Source: JBKECO01 sp047974745 (GTDB taxonomy: Bacteria > Bacillota > Clostridia > Lachnospirales > Lachnospiraceae). From it: a stretch of 64,000 nt of DNA. The notes beneath the pieces were generated by a model. It did not search any database. It was not told where the DNA came from and saw only the letters and a list, made by a program, of their open reading frames with translations. Where the stretch lies: positions 186,001 to 250,000 of the forward strand of contig JBKECO010000003.1 in assembly GCA_047974745.1 (NCBI GenBank), given 5' to 3'. This document shows, piece by piece, positions 60,572-64,000 of the stretch (positions are counted from its first letter, which is position 1; each line of letters opens with the position of its first letter). The position numbers and the translations under genes were made by a program.

Positions 60572-61843
60572 GTTTTGCTCATAAAGTTTTTGAAGAGCCA
60601 TCATGATCCCCAGTTTAGCGTGATACCAGGTCAGCCCGCCCTGTAAATAAACAGAATATGGAGGTTTGAGCGGACCATCAGCACTCAGTTCAATGGAGGA
60701 GCCTTGTATAAAAGCACCTGCCGCCATGATCACTTTACTATCATATCCAGGCATTGCCCATGGTTCAGGTGTCACATGAGAATCGACCGGAGCAGCTGCC
60801 TGAATACCTTTGCAAAATGCGATCAGGGCTTCAGGATCATGAAAGGTCACTGACTGAATAATATCATGTCTGCTCTCGACTGAATTCGGAAGCACTTCAT
60901 ATTTTAGTGACTCGAATATATTAGCAGCAAAAACGGCACCCTTTAAAGCACCATTGACAACGGTCGGTGCAAGAAACAGTCCCTGAAAAAATGATGAAAT
61001 AATTCCAAGTGAAGCTCCTACTTCTTTGCCGAGACCCGGGGAGGTCAGTCTTGCAGCAGCATTTTCAATGCACTCTTTTTTTCCGACAATATATCCGCCG
61101 ATAGGAGCCAGTCCTCCTCCGGGATTTTTGATCAGGGAACCTACGATCATATCAGCGCCTGCCTCTAAGGGTTCTCTCTCTTCCACAAATTCTCCATAAC
61201 AGTTATCCACCATACAGATGACGTCTGGTCTAATGCCACGAATAAAGGAGATCAATGTTTCAATAGCCTGTACAGAAAGTGTGGGGCGTACTGCGTAACC
61301 CTTTGACCTTTGAATCGTCACAAGTCTTGTTTTCTCATTAATCGCCTCTTTGATTCCTTCAAAGTCAAAGGATCCATCAGCAAGCAGATCGACTTGTCTG
61401 TAGGATATACCATATTCAGCCAGGGAGCCTTTTGAGGGACGGATTCCGATTACTTCTTCAAGTGTATCATAGGGCTTGCCTACTGGAGAAAGCAGCTCAT
61501 CACCCGGCCGCAGGTTCGACATCAATGCCAAAGCAAGGGCGTGTGTACCGCAAGTAATCTGAGGGCGCACCAGAGCATCTTCACCACAAAAACAGTCTGC
61601 ATAGACAGCTTCTAGTGTATCTCGACCGAGATCATTGTAACCATAGCCACTTGTAAATTGAAAGCATTCTGCCGACACTCGGTTCTTTTGCATGGCACGA
61701 ATCACTTTCATTTGATTATACTCTGCGATACGATCAAATTCTGCAAATCGTTCTGTTAATTCAGATTCTTTCATTGTTGAAAATTCATATATTTTATCAC
61801 TGATCCCCAGATCAGTATATAACTGTTTCAGTTTCGTATTCAT
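60554..61843 (-). CDS. YnbB-like PLP enzyme (methionine gamma-lyase family)
   Basis: 429 residues, Cys/Met-metabolism PLP fold. Features: SGYGYNDLGRDTLEAVYADCF, GTHALALALMSNLRPGD (about 98-114), VDNCYGEFVE, PLP lysine probably in GSLIKNPGGGLAPIGGY (about 235-251). Old name aluminium resistance protein; real substrate unknown. One base separates it from miaA, an association also seen in Bacillus (ynbB near miaA-hfq). Confidence 0.88.
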   Translation of the reverse strand: MNTKLKQLYTDLGISDKIYEFSTMKESELTERFAEFDRIAEYNQMKVIRAMQKNRVSAECFQFTSGYGYNDLGRDTLEAVYADCFCGEDALVRPQITCGTHALALALMSNLRPGDELLSPVGKPYDTLEEVIGIRPSKGSLAEYGISYRQVDLLADGSFDFEGIKEAINEKTRLVTIQRSKGYAVRPTLSVQAIETLISFIRGIRPDVICMVDNCYGEFVEEREPLEAGADMIVGSLIKNPGGGLAPIGGYIVGKKECIENAAARLTSPGLGKEVGASLGIISSFFQGLFLAPTVVNGALKGAVFAANIFESLKYEVLPNSVESRHDIIQSVTFHDPEALIAFCKGIQAAAPVDSHVTPEPWAMPGYDSKVIMAAGAFIQGSSIELSADGPLKPPYSVYLQGGLTWYHAKLGIMMALQKLYEQNLLINF

Positions 61844-61844
61844 G

Positions 61845-62792
61845 TTAGATCCTCAAGCCTTTATCTTTTATTGTATGAAGTATAAAATCGATTATTGCAT
61901 CGTCGTTATGTTCGAATTTGGATTTATCGATCCAGATTACCTGTTTCTCTCGTCGGAACCATGTCAGCTGTCTTTTTGCAAAATGTCTGGTATCTCTTTT
62001 GATGCGATACACAGCCTCCTCCATTGTAATTTCCCCTTCCAGAGCCGCCAGTATTTCTTTATATCCAATTCCCTGCATGGAAACTAGTTTACGATCGTAT
62101 CCCATTGATTTGAGGAACATGACCTCCTGCAGCAGTCCTTGCTCCATCATTTGATCTACTCGTGCATCAATATTCTGATATAGGATATCTCTGTCATCGG
62201 TCAAGGCAAAATAGAGAAAGTCGAATGGAGATTCCTTCACTCGCTCCGATTCGTTATGGGCAGATAAACAGGTGTTTGTCTGATGGAAGTATTCCAGTGC
62301 CCGAATGATTCTTTTTGTATTGTTTGGATGTATCTGCTGTGCAGCCCTTGGGTCGATTTTTTTTAACCGGTCATGAAGATACTCGGATCCTTTTACTGCG
62401 GCTTCTTTTTCTAATTGGGAACGATATGCATTGTTTTGCTCTCCCTGAGAAAAGTCAATATTATAGAGTACAGACTGGATATAGTATCCCGTGCCGCCGG
62501 CGATGATTGGAATGCGGCCATTTTTATAAATATCCAGGATCGCTTCGTCTGCACAGGATTTAAACCTAGCCACATTGAATTCTTCTTCAGGATACAGTTC
62601 ATCAATGAGATAATGTGGTATCGTGTCCATCTCTTCGTACTTTAATTTCGCTGTTCCAATATCCATATATTTATAGATCTGCATAGAATCTGCAGAAATA
62701 ATAGAGCCGTGAATTTTATGAGCAAGAGTAAGGGACAGAGCTGTCTTTCCAACTGCAGTCGGACCTGTCAAGATCAATAAGGGTTTTTTCAT
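61845..62792 (-). CDS. miaA: tRNA dimethylallyltransferase
   Basis: 315 residues. Prenylates A37 of tRNAs reading UNN codons. P-loop LTGPTAVGKTALS at about residues 7-19, SADSMQIYKYMDIGTAK, catalytic-site segment IAGGTGYYIQSVLY, and RDTRHFAKRQLTWFRRE near residue 273. Two bases after mutL; the mutL-miaA pair is conserved. Confidence 0.97.
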   Translation of the reverse strand: MKKPLLILTGPTAVGKTALSLTLAHKIHGSIISADSMQIYKYMDIGTAKLKYEEMDTIPHYLIDELYPEEEFNVARFKSCADEAILDIYKNGRIPIIAGGTGYYIQSVLYNIDFSQGEQNNAYRSQLEKEAAVKGSEYLHDRLKKIDPRAAQQIHPNNTKRIIRALEYFHQTNTCLSAHNESERVKESPFDFLYFALTDDRDILYQNIDARVDQMMEQGLLQEVMFLKSMGYDRKLVSMQGIGYKEILAALEGEITMEEAVYRIKRDTRHFAKRQLTWFRREKQVIWIDKSKFEHNDDAIIDFILHTIKDKGLRI

Positions 62793-62794
62793 AC

Positions 62795-64000
62795 TTACAC
62801 GATCCTTTTGAATTTTTTTTCAAGTTCATATTTTGTCATTGCGATGATCGTAGGTCTGCCATGCGGACAAAAATAGGGATTCTCCAGCTCTAGCAGTTCC
62901 TGGATCAGATGTTCCATTTCGATCTGACTAAGGGGCTGACTTCCTTTTATTGCTGCCTTGCAGGAAATTCCTGCAATTTTTTCCAAAATCAGATCCGAGT
63001 TAAGATTGGTGTAAAAATCATTAGATGTATCCAGTAATTCAAAAAGGATCTCTCTCGCATTTAGTCCGTACAGATTATCTGGTAGGGCATAGATGGCATA
63101 TTCTTTGCCTCCGAATGGTTCGAATTCAAATCCTAATGTTTTTAAATGGTCGCCGATCCTACTTAAATTTTCCTCTTCCTGAGGATCAAGGGTTAAGATC
63201 AGAGGAGGGGAAAGCATCTGTGATGTATATTCTTTGTTTTTGATCTTTTCCAAATTCTGTTCGTAGAGTACTTTCTCATGTGCGGCATGCTGATCGATAA
63301 TATAAAGTTTATCTTCAAATTCTACCAGCCAGTATGTCATAAAGAGCTGTCCAATAATCTTATGGGCTGGAGCTGCCTTTTTGGATAGAAATGGCTCCCC
63401 ATAAGGTATAGTTTCCTGTACATAGTACGATTCCACATCAGAATGCACAGGAGTATCTATGGGAGTATATTGAGGAGTATATGGGCTATCTGGGGCAATT
63501 TGTTTTGTGATTCCCTTCTTCATATCCTTTTTTATTTCTTCCCATCTGCTCTTTTCGAAGGGCTCGGGAATCGACTTTGGCAGCGGAATATGTTTTGGTT
63601 CACTGCTGCCCTTTGGATCTGTTTCGAATGTTCGAATATGATCCCGATCTGCCAGCGTTCCTTCAATTTCCTTCTTTAATTCCTGATAGATCAATTCAGT
63701 ATTGTGAAATCTTACTTCCATCTTTGAAGGATGTACGTTTACATCCAGTTCTTCTTCCGCAAATTGAAAATAGAGTGCACAAAAAGGGTATTGATGCTGC
63801 ATCAAATATTTTTTGAAAGCATCTTCGATCGACCTTGAAAGCAGATCGCTTTTAATATAACGAGTATTAATAAAAAAATGTTCAAAGTTTCTGTTCCCTC
63901 TTGTCACTGAGGGTCTTCCGATAAAGCCTGTAACCGTGAAGTTCGTTGCTGTAATCGTTACATTCAGCAGTTTTGAAGCAATGTCACGGCCGTAGATCTG
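62795..64000 (-). CDS. mutL: DNA mismatch repair protein MutL (5' end outside window)
   Basis: About 400 C-terminal residues are visible; the frame stays open to base 64000, so the GTG at 63907 is internal. End of the ATPase/transducer half (VTGFIGRPSVTRGNRNFEHF, split), a Pro-rich linker (about 63400-63620), and the C-terminal domain with the endonuclease motif DQHAAHEKVLYE and the closing CPHGRPT. The endonuclease motif fits a MutH-less mismatch system that nicks DNA. mutS would lie upstream. Confidence 0.95.
   Translation of the reverse strand, partial: QIYGRDIASKLLNVTITATNFTVTGFIGRPSVTRGNRNFEHFFINTRYIKSDLLSRSIEDAFKKYLMQHQYPFCALYFQFAEEELDVNVHPSKMEVRFHNTELIYQELKKEIEGTLADRDHIRTFETDPKGSSEPKHIPLPKSIPEPFEKSRWEEIKKDMKKGITKQIAPDSPYTPQYTPIDTPVHSDVESYYVQETIPYGEPFLSKKAAPAHKIIGQLFMTYWLVEFEDKLYIIDQHAAHEKVLYEQNLEKIKNKEYTSQMLSPPLILTLDPQEEENLSRIGDHLKTLGFEFEPFGGKEYAIYALPDNLYGLNAREILFELLDTSNDFYTNLNSDLILEKIAGISCKAAIKGSQPLSQIEMEHLIQELLELENPYFCPHGRPTIIAMTKYELEKKFKRIV

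Noticed and set aside
1..64000. CRISPR arrays, tRNA or rRNA genes, transposases, prophage genes
   Set aside because: No regularly spaced repeats, cloverleaf-like sequences, rRNA stretches or phage/IS genes were seen.

Overview
The window looks like chromosomal core DNA of a low-GC, endospore-forming member of the Firmicutes, most likely a Lachnospiraceae-type clostridium. Supporting signs are the gerW/ytfJ sporulation gene, AAGGAGG-type ribosome binding sites, sigma-A-like promoters (TTGACA-17-TATAAT), a ribosomal L27 with the cleavable Firmicutes N-terminus beside its protease Prp, MinCDE together with SepF, and gene order shared with Bacillus/Clostridium. I saw no prophage, insertion sequence, CRISPR array, rRNA or tRNA. 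This is mostly housekeeping sequence, and the oddities lie inside otherwise ordinary operons.

Layout. 1-7.3 kb (+): the end of a class B penicillin-binding protein, a DUF2953-gerW pair, rpmB on the opposite strand, then Asp23-family gene, fakA and recG. 7.3-9.0 kb (-): rqcH. 9.2-21.8 kb (+): yicC-remA-gmk-rpoZ, rimO-pgsA-pncC-rsmD-coaD and a coiled-coil gene, then pepD, two pseudouridine synthases, a YgiQ radical SAM protein, a PHP histidinol phosphatase and recU. 21.8-27.0 kb (+): the hisZ-hisG-hisD-hisB-hisIE operon with its own promoter and terminator. 27.1-35.4 kb (+): a split radical-SAM/DUF2344 pair, RNase E/G, an L21 leader with rplU-prp-rpmA, then obgE, yhbY, nadD, yqeK and rsfS. 35.5-43.5 kb (mixed): lexA divergent from a yneA-like SOS division inhibitor, plsC, GNAT, a phosphatase remnant, a Xer-type recombinase, dtd, HdeD-like, a small alarmone synthetase, a membrane protein and a cytidylate-kinase-like protein. 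43.6-49.6 kb (-): an operon led by a membrane adaptor, with yggS, sepF, ylmH, aroB, lspA and rluD. 49.7-64 kb (-): a P-loop orphan, then the long mutL-miaA-ynbB / radC-mreBCD-PBP2-minCDE-rodA-mgsA-like-dac cluster.

How the genes work together. The right third is mainly a cell-shape and division region: the elongasome (MreB, MreC, MreD, PBP2, RodA), septum placement (MinCDE), Z-ring anchoring (SepF) and a D,D-carboxypeptidase. The left part is ribosome biogenesis, translation quality control and RNA modification. Genes read rightwards up to about 37 kb and mostly leftwards after about 40 kb.

Most interesting points. (1) The methylglyoxal-synthase homologue between rodA and dac has Ala where the family has its catalytic Asp. 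(2) HisIE carries an extra N-terminal HisA/HisF-like barrel that seems to have lost its catalytic residues. (3) A LexA/YneA SOS module has three LexA-box-like sites. (4) A perfect 11-bp inverted repeat covers both -35 boxes of the divergent rqcH and yicC promoters. (5) A HlyD-like adaptor without a transporter leads the sepF operon.
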